Origin: Saprospiraceae bacterium
GTDB lineage: Bacteria > Bacteroidota > Bacteroidia > Chitinophagales > Saprospiraceae
Assembly (NCBI GenBank): GCA_020627785.1
Contig: JAHDGF010000014.1
Span: 1 to 64,000 of the forward strand
DNA: 64,000 bases
Direction of reading: 5' to 3'
How positions within the stretch are numbered: the first letter of the stretch is position 1; the number at the start of each line of letters is the position of its first letter. Positions 8,274 through 17,898 of the stretch are shown here, in pieces. Under the pieces are notes generated by a model that did no database searches, was not told the DNA's origin, and saw nothing but the letters and a program-made list of their open reading frames with translations. The translations under genes were made by a program, and so were the position numbers.

Positions 8274-8797
8274 TGAATACACAGAAGTACTTTTATATTT
8301 TATTGCTTTTAATCTTTGGTCAGGAGTTCAACGCCGAAGTTTTACTCCATGATTTTCATATGTCAAAGAGTGAAATCAGATATGTTTCTGAGAGAAATAC
8401 AATAGAGTTAAGCATTCATATTTTTATTGATGACCTAGAACTGACATTGGCAGATTTTGGTGTAGAGGGTCTAGAAATCGGGACAGATAATGAGAGCGAG
8501 GAAGCTGATAAATATATTCAAGAATATCTTTCATCTACATTAAAATTAAATTGTAATTCCTCAGAGTTAATGTTTGATTGGGTAGGGAAGGAGTTGTCCG
8601 AAGACTTAATGGCCATTTGGTGTTATCTCCAGATAAATGAAGCGAATCAGTGTCAACAAATTACAATTGAAAATACCATCCTTACTGAAAAATACGATGA
8701 CCAAAAAAACATCGTATCGTTCAAGACAGATACTTCTATAAGAGACTATTTTATTTTTGATTCCGAAGATCAAATTAGAAACTTTGACTGTCAGTAA
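8273..8797 (+). CDS. DUF6702 family exported protein
   Basis: A 174-residue protein starting with GTG inside the stop codon of the propeller gene (TAGTG overlap). It has a signal peptide (residues 1-21) and the DUF6702 pattern: [20 protein letters not shown] followed by [11 protein letters not shown], then a C-terminal domain with paired cysteines (Cys residues near 95, 118, 128). Family members are found across Bacteroidota, often near membrane-protein or HupE-type genes, and have no assigned function. The tail of this gene overlaps the possible start region of yidD, so three genes form one tightly packed operon. Confidence 0.78.
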   Translation: MNTQKYFYILLLLIFGQEFNAEVLLHDFHMSKSEIRYVSERNTIELSIHIFIDDLELTLADFGVEGLEIGTDNESEEADKYIQEYLSSTLKLNCNSSELMFDWVGKELSEDLMAIWCYLQINEANQCQQITIENTILTEKYDDQKNIVSFKTDTSIRDYFIFDSEDQIRNFDCQ

Positions 8798-9035
8798 TAT
8801 TTTAAAGAAAATCTACATTCTCCCCATACGGTTATATCAAAAATTGATTTCACCAATCATTGGACCGACCTGTAGGTATACTCCTACATGTTCCGCATAT
8901 ATGGTTGATGCAATTTTTGAGTGGGGAATTTTCAGAGGGACTTGGCTAGGATTAAAAAGAATTTGTCGATGTCATCCTTGGGGTAGTATGGGACCTGATC
9001 CAGTTCCCAAAAACCCAAAGAAAAAAACGTCTTAA
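8757..9035 (+). CDS. yidD: Membrane protein insertion efficiency factor YidD
   Basis: The family core is intact: [32 protein letters not shown], then [20 protein letters not shown], with the conserved cysteines and the CHPW..G.DPVP tail. YidD is a small amphipathic-helix protein at the inner face of the membrane that assists the YidC insertase. No ATG precedes the core. The possible starts are TTG 8757, TTG 8784 or an ATT just after 8797, so the N-terminus is uncertain and the gene overlaps the DUF6702 gene by up to 41 bp. It is separated from the usual rnpA-yidC context. Confidence 0.92.
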   Translation: MIPKIKLETLTVSNILKKIYILPIRLYQKLISPIIGPTCRYTPTCSAYMVDAIFEWGIFRGTWLGLKRICRCHPWGSMGPDPVPKNPKKKTS

Positions 9036-9052
9036 TTATCCTGTTCTACAGA

Positions 9053-10468
9053 TTAGCGAATGACGCTAAAAGTTCTTGTTAATTTGCCTAGAGCGTTATC
9101 AGTAATAATGTAATAATTGCCAATCGAAAGTTCAGAAATTTCAATCTGATGCTCATGGTCACGAATCGTCCCTGTAGAAATTAAACTTCCGTCATAGGAA
9201 ATAATCTTAAACTCTGTCCCAATCAATTCAGGACTTACATTTAAGCTAATAACATCCTGGGCTGGATTTGGAACAATTGTAAAATCTTGAGAAATTGTCA
9301 ATTCTGGATCAACACTAACAGTTGCGTCATCATTTCGATATTCGATGATTTGATTAGGGCCGGAACCAGGGTAGACATTTCCATTGGTTGCGAAATATAT
9401 TGATCCTGTGTAGGGATTAATGCATACATCTCTGATTCGGCCGAAGTTTTCAAAATACTCTTCCTCACTTGTAAAACTTAGACCATCATCTGATAAACTT
9501 AGTACAGAAACACGTGGTTTTCTGATAAAACCAGCACCACCCAAAACTGCCATTAAGATTTTATCCTTCCACTCTGGGATGGCATCATGATTATAATAGT
9601 CTATTCCATTAACCGCTACACATGGAGACCATTCTGTAAGTGGTTCAATAATATCCAGATCTTCACAATAGCCTATTTCTACGCCTGTATTGCATTCACC
9701 TTCTGTAAATGGCCAACCATAATTACCTGCAGCTTCAATAATGTTTAATTCATCTGAATTTAGATTTCCATGCTCAGAACTGTATAGTATGCCATCTGGA
9801 GAATAAACCAGACCTTGACTATTTCTATGGCCGATGGAGTATACATATGAATCAGGAAATGGGTTATCGTCTGGAATTGAACCATCTAGATTTAGTCTTA
9901 GTACTTTTCCGTTCAGTCCAAAGGTGTCTTGAGAAAGAATTGGATTGCTTGCATCTCCGGTGGTCATCATTATCTTTTCATCGGGGGAAATAACCAACCT
10001 GGATCCATTGTGGTAGTTAGCACCTTCAATATTATTGAGAAGTATTTCTTCATTAACCAATGCTTCTCCATCCCAATCAAAAGATGATAGCCGCACAATG
10101 ATTGGAGGACCTGAAGTATAGGCCACGTAAACTTTAGGTGTATTTTCAAAGTCTGGATGAAAAGCCATTCCTAACATTCCGTATTCACTTCCGAATCCAA
10201 CTTCATCTTCATTGACTACTCGAAAACGGATATCAAGTACCTGAGTATAATTCCCTGTCGAAGGTTCAATACGCACAACTGTTCCTGGTCTTTCGGTTGC
10301 CCAAATGTAATCATCGGGTCCCCAAGCAATTTCCCAAGGGATGAGTAAGCCTGTGACAAGCTCGTATTTTGTGAGAGTAGTACTGTCTAAGAAGAGAACG
10401 TCTTGGCTCATCAGGATGTTAACCTGAAAAGCTAACATCCCGATAAGTAACAAGAGTTTATTTGTCAT
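9053..10468 (-). CDS. Secreted PQQ-dependent sugar dehydrogenase-like protein with T9SS tail
   Basis: A glucose/sorbosone dehydrogenase (soluble PQQ-GDH) propeller. Counting from the ATG at 10468, NYHNGSRLVISPDEKI holds the catalytic-base histidine (H153), NGKVLRLNLDGSIPDDNP follows, and GHRNSQGL holds R215. HGNLNSDELNII and GNYGWP complete the set that in Acinetobacter GDH binds PQQ and Ca2+. A signal peptide precedes (LLLLIGMLAFQVNILMSQ) and a type A sorting domain follows (IVPNPAQDVISLNV to the end), so it should cross the outer membrane by T9SS. The start overlaps the lysyl oxidase stop by 11 bp. A longer start at 10510 would precede the signal peptide awkwardly. The true substrate is unknown. 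Confidence 0.87.
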   Translation of the reverse strand: MTNKLLLLIGMLAFQVNILMSQDVLFLDSTTLTKYELVTGLLIPWEIAWGPDDYIWATERPGTVVRIEPSTGNYTQVLDIRFRVVNEDEVGFGSEYGMLGMAFHPDFENTPKVYVAYTSGPPIIVRLSSFDWDGEALVNEEILLNNIEGANYHNGSRLVISPDEKIMMTTGDASNPILSQDTFGLNGKVLRLNLDGSIPDDNPFPDSYVYSIGHRNSQGLVYSPDGILYSSEHGNLNSDELNIIEAAGNYGWPFTEGECNTGVEIGYCEDLDIIEPLTEWSPCVAVNGIDYYNHDAIPEWKDKILMAVLGGAGFIRKPRVSVLSLSDDGLSFTSEEEYFENFGRIRDVCINPYTGSIYFATNGNVYPGSGPNQIIEYRNDDATVSVDPELTISQDFTIVPNPAQDVISLNVSPELIGTEFKIISYDGSLISTGTIRDHEHQIEISELSIGNYYIITDNALGKLTRTFSVIR

Positions 10469-12878
10469 GTTGGATGATGAACTTTTTGGTGTATTGTATG
10501 TCTTTACCATTTACAAGAACAAAATACATACCTTCTGCCCAATCCTTTACATCAACTGTGTAATTTTTAGAAACTAATTTATCAGCGAAGACGGTTTCTC
10601 CGTTTAAGGTCATGAAACTTATTGAGTTTGGTTCAAAAGAAACATTATCAATCTGAATGTTTAATTTGTCTGACACTGGATTAGGAAACATCTCTAAATC
10701 TTTATGCTCAGCCAATGTTTCTACCGAACTCCAATCTGTAAGTACACAATCATTGGTGTATTTATGTGCAATGATTTGATCATTATCAGCAACCAATAAT
10801 GTATTGGTAACGCAGACCACTGCTTCGGTTGGTTCAATTTTGATTCTAAGGAATCCTTGCTCTACATTTGAACGCGCCAATGAAGCACTGGCAACTGGCA
10901 TCCCTAAAACAAAACCTCTTTCCTCATCAACAAAGAACTCAAAAATTTGGTCAGTCAATAAAGTATTTTGGATAACCTGCTGAACCTTGGCTCCAGTGAT
11001 TTCAAATTGAAATGCTTGGAGACCATCCGTAGGGTTTGTTAAATCAATGGTTAGGTATTCTGGATCATTCTCAATGTCATACTTTACATCAATAGACATT
11101 GTGTCAATGAAGTTATCTATTCCACCTGGGAAAGCGCAATGATTATGTGCTGTACTTCCATCTGTATGATCGTGCGTTAACCCAAAATTTATACAGCTCT
11201 GTAAAAGAGAAGCATCGTAAACGTTTATGTCTGAATCTGCAAATATATCATTACACGGAGTTGCATCTTCTTGATTCATAATCAAGTCAACATACATCAT
11301 AACATCTTGCATACTATGTGTCTGATCTAAGTTTAAATCTCCGATTTTCTTTGCTCCACCACAGTTTCCTTCACAATCTTCTTGTGCCGTTCCGTAAATT
11401 TCACCATTACAATCCACATACGGTTCACAATCTGGATCTTGAGTTACAAGCAATTCTCCTGAACTTCTGTCAAAAGAAATACATACTTGTGCATAGTTAT
11501 TTAAAGTGTCAGTTTCTGCTCTTCCTAAGGCATCCCTAGCTAAGTCAACATTAACTACGGCTACAAAAACATAATCTCCATCTGGTACATCTGTAATATC
11601 TAACCATTGGCAATCAATGAATGCGTCATATATGTCTGCACATCCGGCAGTAATCCCCATAAAGTCACAACCATATTTTGACATTCCAGGAGACGGACAT
11701 TCTAAATCTAAAACACAGAACCCATTCTTATATCCAATAGGGATGTGTTGTCCATGAGTATCATATAAACTATACTGTGCATAACCATCATAGTGGAAAT
11801 GATTATGGCAATTATCATACGTGAATTGATCTGGTTGATCCGCTGGTTCACCTATGAAATAATCTAGTTCTCCTATATTTTCTATTCTCGTTGAAAATCT
11901 CACAATGTCTCTTTTTCCAACACCTCTTATGCATCCTTCCTCTACCAAGCATTCATCTGCATTATCTATTGTTGCTACAAACATTGAACTTGCTAAAACA
12001 AAAGGATTTAGTCTTAAGTCTGGTCCTTTCGGACAATCAGGTTCTCCAAATTCTACACACGAACCATCATCAATGGTTGCCAGTGGATCATAGTTACAAG
12101 CCTCTGGATCAGTACAGCCAGATATTTCACCTAAATAACTAATCTCAATATTTATTTCATCGCCACAAGTCTGATTATCTCTTTGTATTCTAACGATGTA
12201 ATCTCTATTGGCTTCTAAGGCATTTATTACGATAGCTCTTTCACCACATTCATCGTTTGAATCATTATAAAATAAAGTCCCTTCAACATTCTCTTCAATC
12301 ACAATCGGGCAGTTATAATAAACAAAGATTTCAGTGTCGCACCCGTCTGGGTTATTACACGTATTTATTTCATATTGCCCTACAGAGTCTACATTCAGAA
12401 TGTACCATCTTTCATCCACATCCATGGTATATGAAAACTCTGTAATTTGGAATGGGTCATCGCAAGTGAATCCAGGTTCACAATTAAAATATTCTTGATG
12501 ACTGCCACCATAATTGGTCAATAAAAACAATTCATTACCGCCTGCTGTAAATCTTACATATCCTCCATTAGTAAATCCATCATTATAGGTATCTAAAAGA
12601 ATGAGTCTTACGCATTGATCTGCTGGAGCACAAAAGCTTTCTAGAAATAATGTATTGTTGATATATTCTCCTTGATCGTTCAATTGCTCAGAGGTGAAAC
12701 TAGAGGCAAGTGTATCTCCAGTTTGACTTATAGCCATCCATGAAAACTCATAACCATAATTGTCAGTCAAGAACTCTAGGGTGCAAGGAATTTCTCCTAA
12801 TTCACAATCCTGTGCTTGAAGTGAATGGTTTAAGCTCGTAAACAGAGCTAATGTGAGAATCAATAACGCTTTATACAT
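10458..12878 (-). CDS. Secreted lysyl oxidase homologue with dockerin-like, cohesin-like and T9SS sorting domains
   Basis: An 806-residue multidomain protein. Residues 1-22 are a signal peptide. About 25-250 hold two beta-sandwich-like units. About 254-274 is a GCTDPEACNYDP linker motif. About 285-470 is a lysyl oxidase domain, about 512-566 dockerin-like Ca2+ repeats (GDLNLDQTHSMQDVMMYV and ADSDINVYDASLLQSC), then a cohesin-like sandwich and a type A sorting tail. The copper triad is present in CHNHFH (H358, H360, H362). K384 (IGYKNGFC) and Y417 (DIYDAFIDCQWLDITD) match the lysine and tyrosine that form the lysyl-tyrosylquinone cofactor in animal LOX. Expected activity is oxidation of peptidyl-lysine to aldehyde with H2O2 release, outside the cell. 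It is co-transcribed with the PQQ-type dehydrogenase. Confidence 0.85.
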   Translation of the reverse strand: MYKALLILTLALFTSLNHSLQAQDCELGEIPCTLEFLTDNYGYEFSWMAISQTGDTLASSFTSEQLNDQGEYINNTLFLESFCAPADQCVRLILLDTYNDGFTNGGYVRFTAGGNELFLLTNYGGSHQEYFNCEPGFTCDDPFQITEFSYTMDVDERWYILNVDSVGQYEINTCNNPDGCDTEIFVYYNCPIVIEENVEGTLFYNDSNDECGERAIVINALEANRDYIVRIQRDNQTCGDEINIEISYLGEISGCTDPEACNYDPLATIDDGSCVEFGEPDCPKGPDLRLNPFVLASSMFVATIDNADECLVEEGCIRGVGKRDIVRFSTRIENIGELDYFIGEPADQPDQFTYDNCHNHFHYDGYAQYSLYDTHGQHIPIGYKNGFCVLDLECPSPGMSKYGCDFMGITAGCADIYDAFIDCQWLDITDVPDGDYVFVAVVNVDLARDALGRAETDTLNNYAQVCISFDRSSGELLVTQDPDCEPYVDCNGEIYGTAQEDCEGNCGGAKKIGDLNLDQTHSMQDVMMYVDLIMNQEDATPCNDIFADSDINVYDASLLQSCINFGLTHDHTDGSTAHNHCAFPGGIDNFIDTMSIDVKYDIENDPEYLTIDLTNPTDGLQAFQFEITGAKVQQVIQNTLLTDQIFEFFVDEERGFVLGMPVASASLARSNVEQGFLRIKIEPTEAVVCVTNTLLVADNDQIIAHKYTNDCVLTDWSSVETLAEHKDLEMFPNPVSDKLNIQIDNVSFEPNSISFMTLNGETVFADKLVSKNYTVDVKDWAEGMYFVLVNGKDIQYTKKFIIQHDK

Positions 12879-12980
12879 AATAAAATTTATTTATATGAAG
12901 ATATAACATCAACATGCTAACAGTTACAAATAAAGGGCTAGACTGGAAGATTGTTTGCCAGATAAACGACAATTAATAAG

Positions 12981-13727
12981 TTATGTGCCTATTTGCTGCA
13001 AAATTGTCAATTGTGAGCGGTAGGTCTCTGCTATTTTAGACGGGATGAAGACCTTTTTGGTAACGCCACAGGCTATTAATCTTTGGTTCAACATAATGAC
13101 TTGATCGAAATATTCTTCCACCGTAGATAAATCATGATGAACAACAATTAGAGTCTTTCCTTGTGCGGCCAGATCTCTCATGATTTCAATCATGCGATGT
13201 TCTGTGGTAATGTCAACTCCGACAAATGGTTCATCGAAGAAAAATAATTCCGCTTGCTGTGTCAGAGCTCGAGCTAAAAATACCCTTTGTTGTTGCCCGC
13301 CCGATAAGGCTCCAATTTGGCGATCTTTTAAATCTGAAATCCCCATTTGTTCCATAGCGGTATGAGCTAGATCTAAATCTTCTTTATTGATTTTAGAAAA
13401 TAACGACTTAAAAGGATAACGCCCCATTAAAACAATGTCAATGACTGTTGCTGGAAACTGCCAATCAATTTCATCTTTCTGCGGAAGGTAGGCAATTTTT
13501 TTTCTGTCAGAATTGATGTCTTTCCCAAAGACTTTTATGGTGCCAGAACTAAATTCTATTAAGCCAAGTATGGATTTAAAGAGCGTAGATTTACCAGCTC
13601 CATTAGGTCCTATGACTCCATATATTTGGCCTTTCGGCAAATCCATATGAATATTGGTAAGAACTCTTTTTTTTCCATAATTGACGGACAGCCCATCTAT
13701 TTCTATGGCAAATGTATGGTCCATCAA
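12981..13727 (-). CDS. Metal ABC transporter ATP-binding protein (Mn/Zn/Fe family)
   Basis: A 248-residue ABC ATPase with Walker A GPNGAGKST (about residues 40-48), Q-loop LPQKDEIDWQFP, signature LSGGQQQRVFLARAL, Walker B LFFFDEP and the switch histidine in IVVHHDLSTVEEYFD. The Q-loop DEIDWQFPATV is typical of the manganese/zinc (MntB/ZnuC/SitB) group. It overlaps the binding-protein gene by 4 bp, with the DtxR regulator first in the operon. The permease gene expected next is absent, and the neighbour is the unrelated lysyl oxidase. The likely role is powering Mn2+ or Zn2+ uptake with a permease encoded elsewhere. Confidence 0.93.
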   Translation of the reverse strand: MMDHTFAIEIDGLSVNYGKKRVLTNIHMDLPKGQIYGVIGPNGAGKSTLFKSILGLIEFSSGTIKVFGKDINSDRKKIAYLPQKDEIDWQFPATVIDIVLMGRYPFKSLFSKINKEDLDLAHTAMEQMGISDLKDRQIGALSGGQQQRVFLARALTQQAELFFFDEPFVGVDITTEHRMIEIMRDLAAQGKTLIVVHHDLSTVEEYFDQVIMLNQRLIACGVTKKVFIPSKIAETYRSQLTILQQIGT

Positions 13728-14722
13728 TTTTTCAATTTAATGATCGCGAAAAGTAAAAGAGCAAAAAGCACTATCCCTATGATCATCAAAGGGGTTTTTG
13801 AACTTTCTTTTTCAGTTGCATTACCTACGTCCTCATTTTTTATTTTCGAGCTTAATGCAGAAACAATCACATCTGTATTTGATTTTATCATCCCAACATA
13901 AGTGCCTGCTTCAGTGTCTGGTTCTCCCAAAGAATCCGCATATAATTCTCCCCCAATTGGGACACCATTATCATTTGCTAATTGTTTAATTAATTTTGGA
14001 TTGATTGTGCTTTCTACAAAAATAGCAGGCACTTTCCGATCTCTGATTACTTGTGATACTCTGGCTACATCTGATGTTCTTGCATCTGCTTCCGTTGAGA
14101 TCCCAATGATTGCTTCCACTTCTATGCCGTATTTTTTACCGTAATAATTAAAGGCATCATGAGAGGTGATTAAAATTCTTTGTTCCGCTGGAATTTTGTT
14201 TATCTGCGCCTGGACATATGAATTTAAATCCTCTAATTCTTTTTCATATTTGGCGTAGTTTTCCTCGATCGTGCTTGCAACTTTTGGAAATTGCTTCACC
14301 AAAGCATTCTTCATATTCTGAGCATAAATGATACCGTTGCTAACATCCATCCAGGCATGTGGATCATAGGAGTTGTCGTATTCTGCAGAGGCGATAACAT
14401 TTACTCCTTCTGTTACCGTGTAGGTAGTGGCAGTTGTCCCACTGTTTTCAATTAACTCTGTAATCCAGCCTTCAAAGGTTAATCCATTGATGAAAATTAC
14501 TTTGGCATTTTTAACCTTTTGAGCATCTCGAGGAGTTGCCTCATAAATGTGTGGGTCTCCGCCAATAGGCACGATGGTATTTACGACACCTAAGTCACCA
14601 ACAATATTTTCTGCGATGTCTGTAAGCATCGAAGCAGAACAGAGGACTTCAATTTTATCTTGACCATGCATTTGCCCTGAGCAAAAAAGGAAAAGAATGA
14701 AAGCGTAAATTAAGTTTTTCAT
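13724..14722 (-). CDS. Metal ABC transporter substrate-binding protein with C-terminal membrane anchor
   Basis: A 332-residue cluster A-I (ZnuA/MntA/PsaA-type) binding protein. After a cleavable signal (residues 1-20, MHGQ) the metal-ligand segments are GGDPHIYEATPRD, DPHAWMDVSNG, ITSHDAFNYYGKKYG and, near the end, GELYADSLGE. These give the His, His, Glu/His and Asp set that holds Mn2+ or Zn2+. Instead of a lipid anchor it ends with a membrane helix (TPLMIIGIVLFALLLFAIIKLKN), which is unusual for the family. The gene overlaps both neighbours (1 bp with dtxR, 4 bp with the ATPase), a tight operon. Confidence 0.92.
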   Translation of the reverse strand: MKNLIYAFILFLFCSGQMHGQDKIEVLCSASMLTDIAENIVGDLGVVNTIVPIGGDPHIYEATPRDAQKVKNAKVIFINGLTFEGWITELIENSGTTATTYTVTEGVNVIASAEYDNSYDPHAWMDVSNGIIYAQNMKNALVKQFPKVASTIEENYAKYEKELEDLNSYVQAQINKIPAEQRILITSHDAFNYYGKKYGIEVEAIIGISTEADARTSDVARVSQVIRDRKVPAIFVESTINPKLIKQLANDNGVPIGGELYADSLGEPDTEAGTYVGMIKSNTDVIVSALSSKIKNEDVGNATEKESSKTPLMIIGIVLFALLLFAIIKLKN

Positions 14723-15384
14723 TACACGGGTTTTACGAATATATTTTCACAAACAGCTAACGTCAAAACAGCTTCATTTTTTTGATCAATCATGACCTTC
14801 GTCGATTGGTCGTATTCGTATTTCTCTAAAATTTTTATTTCAGCACCTATTTTAATATTGACTTTATTTAAGTGACTTAAGAATTGTTTATCATGTTTTT
14901 TTACCCCAACCACAACTCCTGTGTCTGATCCCGCTAGGGTAGAAAGAATGACTTGATTTCTAATGGTCAAAGTTCCATTTAGATCTGGAATGGGATCACC
15001 ATGCGGGTCAAATTTGGGATAGCCGAGGTATTCATCTAACTTATTGACAAGCTCTGCCGACTTCACATGCTCCAATTGTTCTGCTAAATCATGTACCTCG
15101 TCCCAAGCAAAACCGAGCTTATATACTAGGAAACTTTCCCAAAGCCTATGTTTTCTTAAAAGAGTCATAGCTTGCGAAGTACCCAAGGCTGAAAGTTTGG
15201 CTCCTTTATATTTTTCATATATGATTAATTCCTTGGCATTCAACTTTCGCAACATATCTGTTACGGATGCAGCGCTGGTTTGCATTTTAGCCGCAATTTG
15301 GTTGGTGCCGACCATTTCTTTCCTTTCGTTTTGGGAAATATTAAAGACTGCTTTGATGTAATCTTCTTCGGTTGCAGTAATCAT
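14722..15384 (-). CDS. DtxR/MntR-family metal-dependent transcriptional repressor
   Basis: A 220-residue protein with an N-terminal winged helix (TATEEDYIKAVFNI; TNQIAAKMQTSAASVTDMLRKL), a dimerisation and metal-binding domain (RKHRLWESFLVYKLGFAWDEVHDLAEQLEHV; YPKFDPHGDPIPD), and a C-terminal SH3-like FeoA domain. The HxxRLWE...E..H.LAEQLEH pattern supplies the metal ligands. The family represses metal importers when Mn2+ or Fe2+ is plentiful. As first gene of the importer operon, autoregulation of all three genes is the natural inference. A -7 box lies 16 bp upstream. Confidence 0.93.
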   Translation of the reverse strand: MITATEEDYIKAVFNISQNERKEMVGTNQIAAKMQTSAASVTDMLRKLNAKELIIYEKYKGAKLSALGTSQAMTLLRKHRLWESFLVYKLGFAWDEVHDLAEQLEHVKSAELVNKLDEYLGYPKFDPHGDPIPDLNGTLTIRNQVILSTLAGSDTGVVVGVKKHDKQFLSHLNKVNIKIGAEIKILEKYEYDQSTKVMIDQKNEAVLTLAVCENIFVKPV

Positions 15385-15400
15385 GAAATTAAAATTTAGA

Positions 15401-15408
15401 CAAACTTA
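15401..15408 (-). promoter_or_regulatory. Candidate -7 box of the metal-import operon
   Basis: On the minus strand this reads TAAGTTTG, an exact TAnnTTTG, 16 bp before the dtxR start. Further upstream at about 15431-15452, two AATATT half-sites face each other across 10 bp and could be a metal-regulator operator, but that is weak. Confidence 0.5.
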
Positions 15409-15494
15409 AAAAATATGATAGACATCCCTAAATATTATCCCATTAGAATATTAACAATATTTGCGTTCTACTCTCAAAAACGATTAAATAGATT

Positions 15495-15502
15495 TATATT
15501 TG
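15495..15502 (+). promoter_or_regulatory. Candidate -7 box (TATATTTG) of the pyrophosphatase gene
   Basis: An exact TAnnTTTG match lies 42 bp before the ATG. No well-spaced -33 TTTG is visible. Confidence 0.5.
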
Positions 15503-15544
15503 CGCGCTGAAATATTTATCATAATAGACAAAACGAATATTTAA

Positions 15545-17719
15545 ATGAGTCAAACTTTAACCTTCGCTATACCTTGTTTTGGGTTAATAGCCTTAGTATA
15601 TACTATGTGGAAGTCTGCATGGGTAACTAAACAAGACGTAGGAAACGAAAAAATGGCAAGAATCGCTAATAACATTGCTGATGGTGCCATGTCATTTTTA
15701 AAGGCTGAATATAAATACCTAGCAGTTTTCGTATTGGTCGTTTCAGGTCTCATGGCTTGGAGTGGTATGAACGAGAATTCATCATGGATGGTTGCAGTAT
15801 CTTTTATTCTAGGTGCAATATGCTCTGCTTTAGCAGGATACTTAGGGATGAAAGTGGCGACAAAGGCCAACGTAAGAACAACAAACGCCGCAAGAACGAG
15901 TATTGGTAAAGCACTAGAGGTAGCCTTTGGTGGAGGATCAGTGATGGGATTAGGTGTTGTAGGACTAGGAGTTTTAGGACTTGGTGGTTTGTTCGCATTT
16001 TATTCTAATCTGTTTGGAGTTGCGGATTCTGCTCAAGTAACTAGAGTGATTACAATTCTTACTGGATTTTCATTTGGTGCATCTTCTATTGCTTTGTTTG
16101 CAAGAGTAGGAGGGGGTATTTATACAAAAGCTGCCGATGTGGGAGCTGACCTTGTAGGAAAGGTAGAAGCCGGAATTCCAGAAGATCACCCTTTAAACCC
16201 AGCAACAATTGCGGATAACGTAGGAGATAATGTAGGAGATGTTGCAGGAATGGGTGCCGATCTATTTGAATCATATGTAGGATCAATCATAGGTACGATG
16301 GTATTAGGAGCTACGTTCATGGGGTCTGCAGGATTTGCAATGTCCAATGAATTTGGAGGAATGAATGCCGTATTTTTGCCATTGGTTTTAGCAGCTGTTG
16401 GAATTATCACTTCAATAATAGGAACCTTCTTCGTGAGAGTTAAAGAGGGTGGCGATCCGCATAAAGCCTTGAATATTGGTGAGTTTATCTCTGCATTTTT
16501 GATGTTGGTGATGACTTACTTAATAGTAACCTGGATGTTGCCAGCTGAATGGACCGTAGGTACAATGAATTATACTTCATTGGGTGTATTTCTTGCTATT
16601 CTTTTTGGACTAGTTTCAGGATTAGCCATTGGAAAAATTACAGAATATTATACCGGGACAGGAACAAAGCCTGTTCAATCAATCGTGGATCAGTCTTTAA
16701 CTGGAGCAGCGACTAACATCATTGCTGGATTAGGAGTAGGGATGCAATCGACAGCTATTCCAATTTTGATATTGGCTGCAGCTATTATCGGTGCTCACCA
16801 CTTTGCTGGTTTATATGGTATTGCCATTGCAGCGGTAGGGATGCTTTCTAACACAGGAATCCAACTTGCAGTAGATGCGTATGGTCCTATTTCTGATAAT
16901 GCAGGAGGAATCGCCGAAATGGCTGAGCTTCCAAAAGAAGTAAGACAAATAACAGATAAATTAGATGCGGTTGGTAATACAACAGCAGCGATTGGAAAGG
17001 GATTTGCTATCGGATCTGCAGCCTTGACTGCTTTGGCATTGTTCGCAGCATTTATGGCAACTGCAGGTATTAACTCGATTAACATTGCTAATCCAACCGT
17101 GATGGCTGGTTTATTGGTCGGAGGAATGCTTCCATTCCTTTTCTCTGCACTTTCTATGAATGCGGTAGGGAAAGCGGCCATGGATATGATTCAAGAGGTT
17201 AGAAGACAGTTTAATAGCATTCCTGAGCTTAAAGCGGCTTTAGCTGTTATGAAGAAGAACGACGGAAAAGAAATGTCTGAATGGAGCGATAGCGATAGAG
17301 CTACCTTCGATGCGGCAGACGGAAAAGCAGAATATGATAAATGTGTTGAAATTTCAACAAAGGCATCATTAAGAGAAATGATTTTACCAGGATTAATTGC
17401 TGTTATTTCTCCAGCACTAGTAGGTTTCTTAGGAGGAGCTGAAATGTTGGGAGGACTTTTAGCTGGTGTTACTGTATGTGGTGTATTAATGGCCATATTC
17501 CAGTCTAATGCCGGTGGTGCTTGGGATAACGCTAAGAAAATGTTTGAAGAAGGCGTAGAAATCAATGGTAAAATGTACTATAAAGGATCGGAGCCACACA
17601 AAGCAACTGTAGTAGGAGATACTGTAGGAGACCCTTTCAAAGATACTTCAGGACCTTCCCTGAATATTCTTTTGAAATTAATGTCGGTAGTTGCTTTGGT
17701 AATTGCTCCACTTTTATAA
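15545..17719 (+). CDS. hppA: Membrane-bound ion-pumping pyrophosphatase, K+-dependent subtype
   Basis: A 724-residue polytopic protein, the usual length of the family. It couples pyrophosphate hydrolysis to pumping Na+ or H+ out of the cytoplasm. The substrate loop [19 protein letters not shown], the Mg2+ motif [20 protein letters not shown] and the C-terminal [17 protein letters not shown] are complete. In [10 protein letters not shown] (residues 477-486) the position after TT is Ala481. K+-independent enzymes have Lys there, so this is the K+-dependent class, which contains the Na+-pumping enzymes. It is a single gene with its own terminator. A sodium pump would fit a marine host, but the ion cannot be fixed by eye. 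Confidence 0.95.
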   Translation: MSQTLTFAIPCFGLIALVYTMWKSAWVTKQDVGNEKMARIANNIADGAMSFLKAEYKYLAVFVLVVSGLMAWSGMNENSSWMVAVSFILGAICSALAGYLGMKVATKANVRTTNAARTSIGKALEVAFGGGSVMGLGVVGLGVLGLGGLFAFYSNLFGVADSAQVTRVITILTGFSFGASSIALFARVGGGIYTKAADVGADLVGKVEAGIPEDHPLNPATIADNVGDNVGDVAGMGADLFESYVGSIIGTMVLGATFMGSAGFAMSNEFGGMNAVFLPLVLAAVGIITSIIGTFFVRVKEGGDPHKALNIGEFISAFLMLVMTYLIVTWMLPAEWTVGTMNYTSLGVFLAILFGLVSGLAIGKITEYYTGTGTKPVQSIVDQSLTGAATNIIAGLGVGMQSTAIPILILAAAIIGAHHFAGLYGIAIAAVGMLSNTGIQLAVDAYGPISDNAGGIAEMAELPKEVRQITDKLDAVGNTTAAIGKGFAIGSAALTALALFAAFMATAGINSINIANPTVMAGLLVGGMLPFLFSALSMNAVGKAAMDMIQEVRRQFNSIPELKAALAVMKKNDGKEMSEWSDSDRATFDAADGKAEYDKCVEISTKASLREMILPGLIAVISPALVGFLGGAEMLGGLLAGVTVCGVLMAIFQSNAGGAWDNAKKMFEEGVEINGKMYYKGSEPHKATVVGDTVGDPFKDTSGPSLNILLKLMSVVALVIAPLL

Positions 17720-17757
17720 TATTTGTAGTAGATAACTCAATTACGTATAGCAACGGA

Positions 17758-17789
17758 GGCGGTCAAATTTTTTTTGGTCGCCTTTTTTT
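17758..17789 (+). terminator. Rho-independent terminator of hppA
   Basis: GGCGGTCAAA (17758-17767) pairs with TTTGGTCGCC (17773-17782), with two G-U pairs, and is followed by a run of seven T. Confidence 0.85.
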
Positions 17790-17898
17790 ATGCCCTAGAT
17801 TGAGCAAAGCCCATGTATGCTGGGGTTTTAAGCTTATTTTAATGAACTATTTCAAACAATTAAGAACCTAAGCCCGTTATCTTAGCATCCATATCAAT

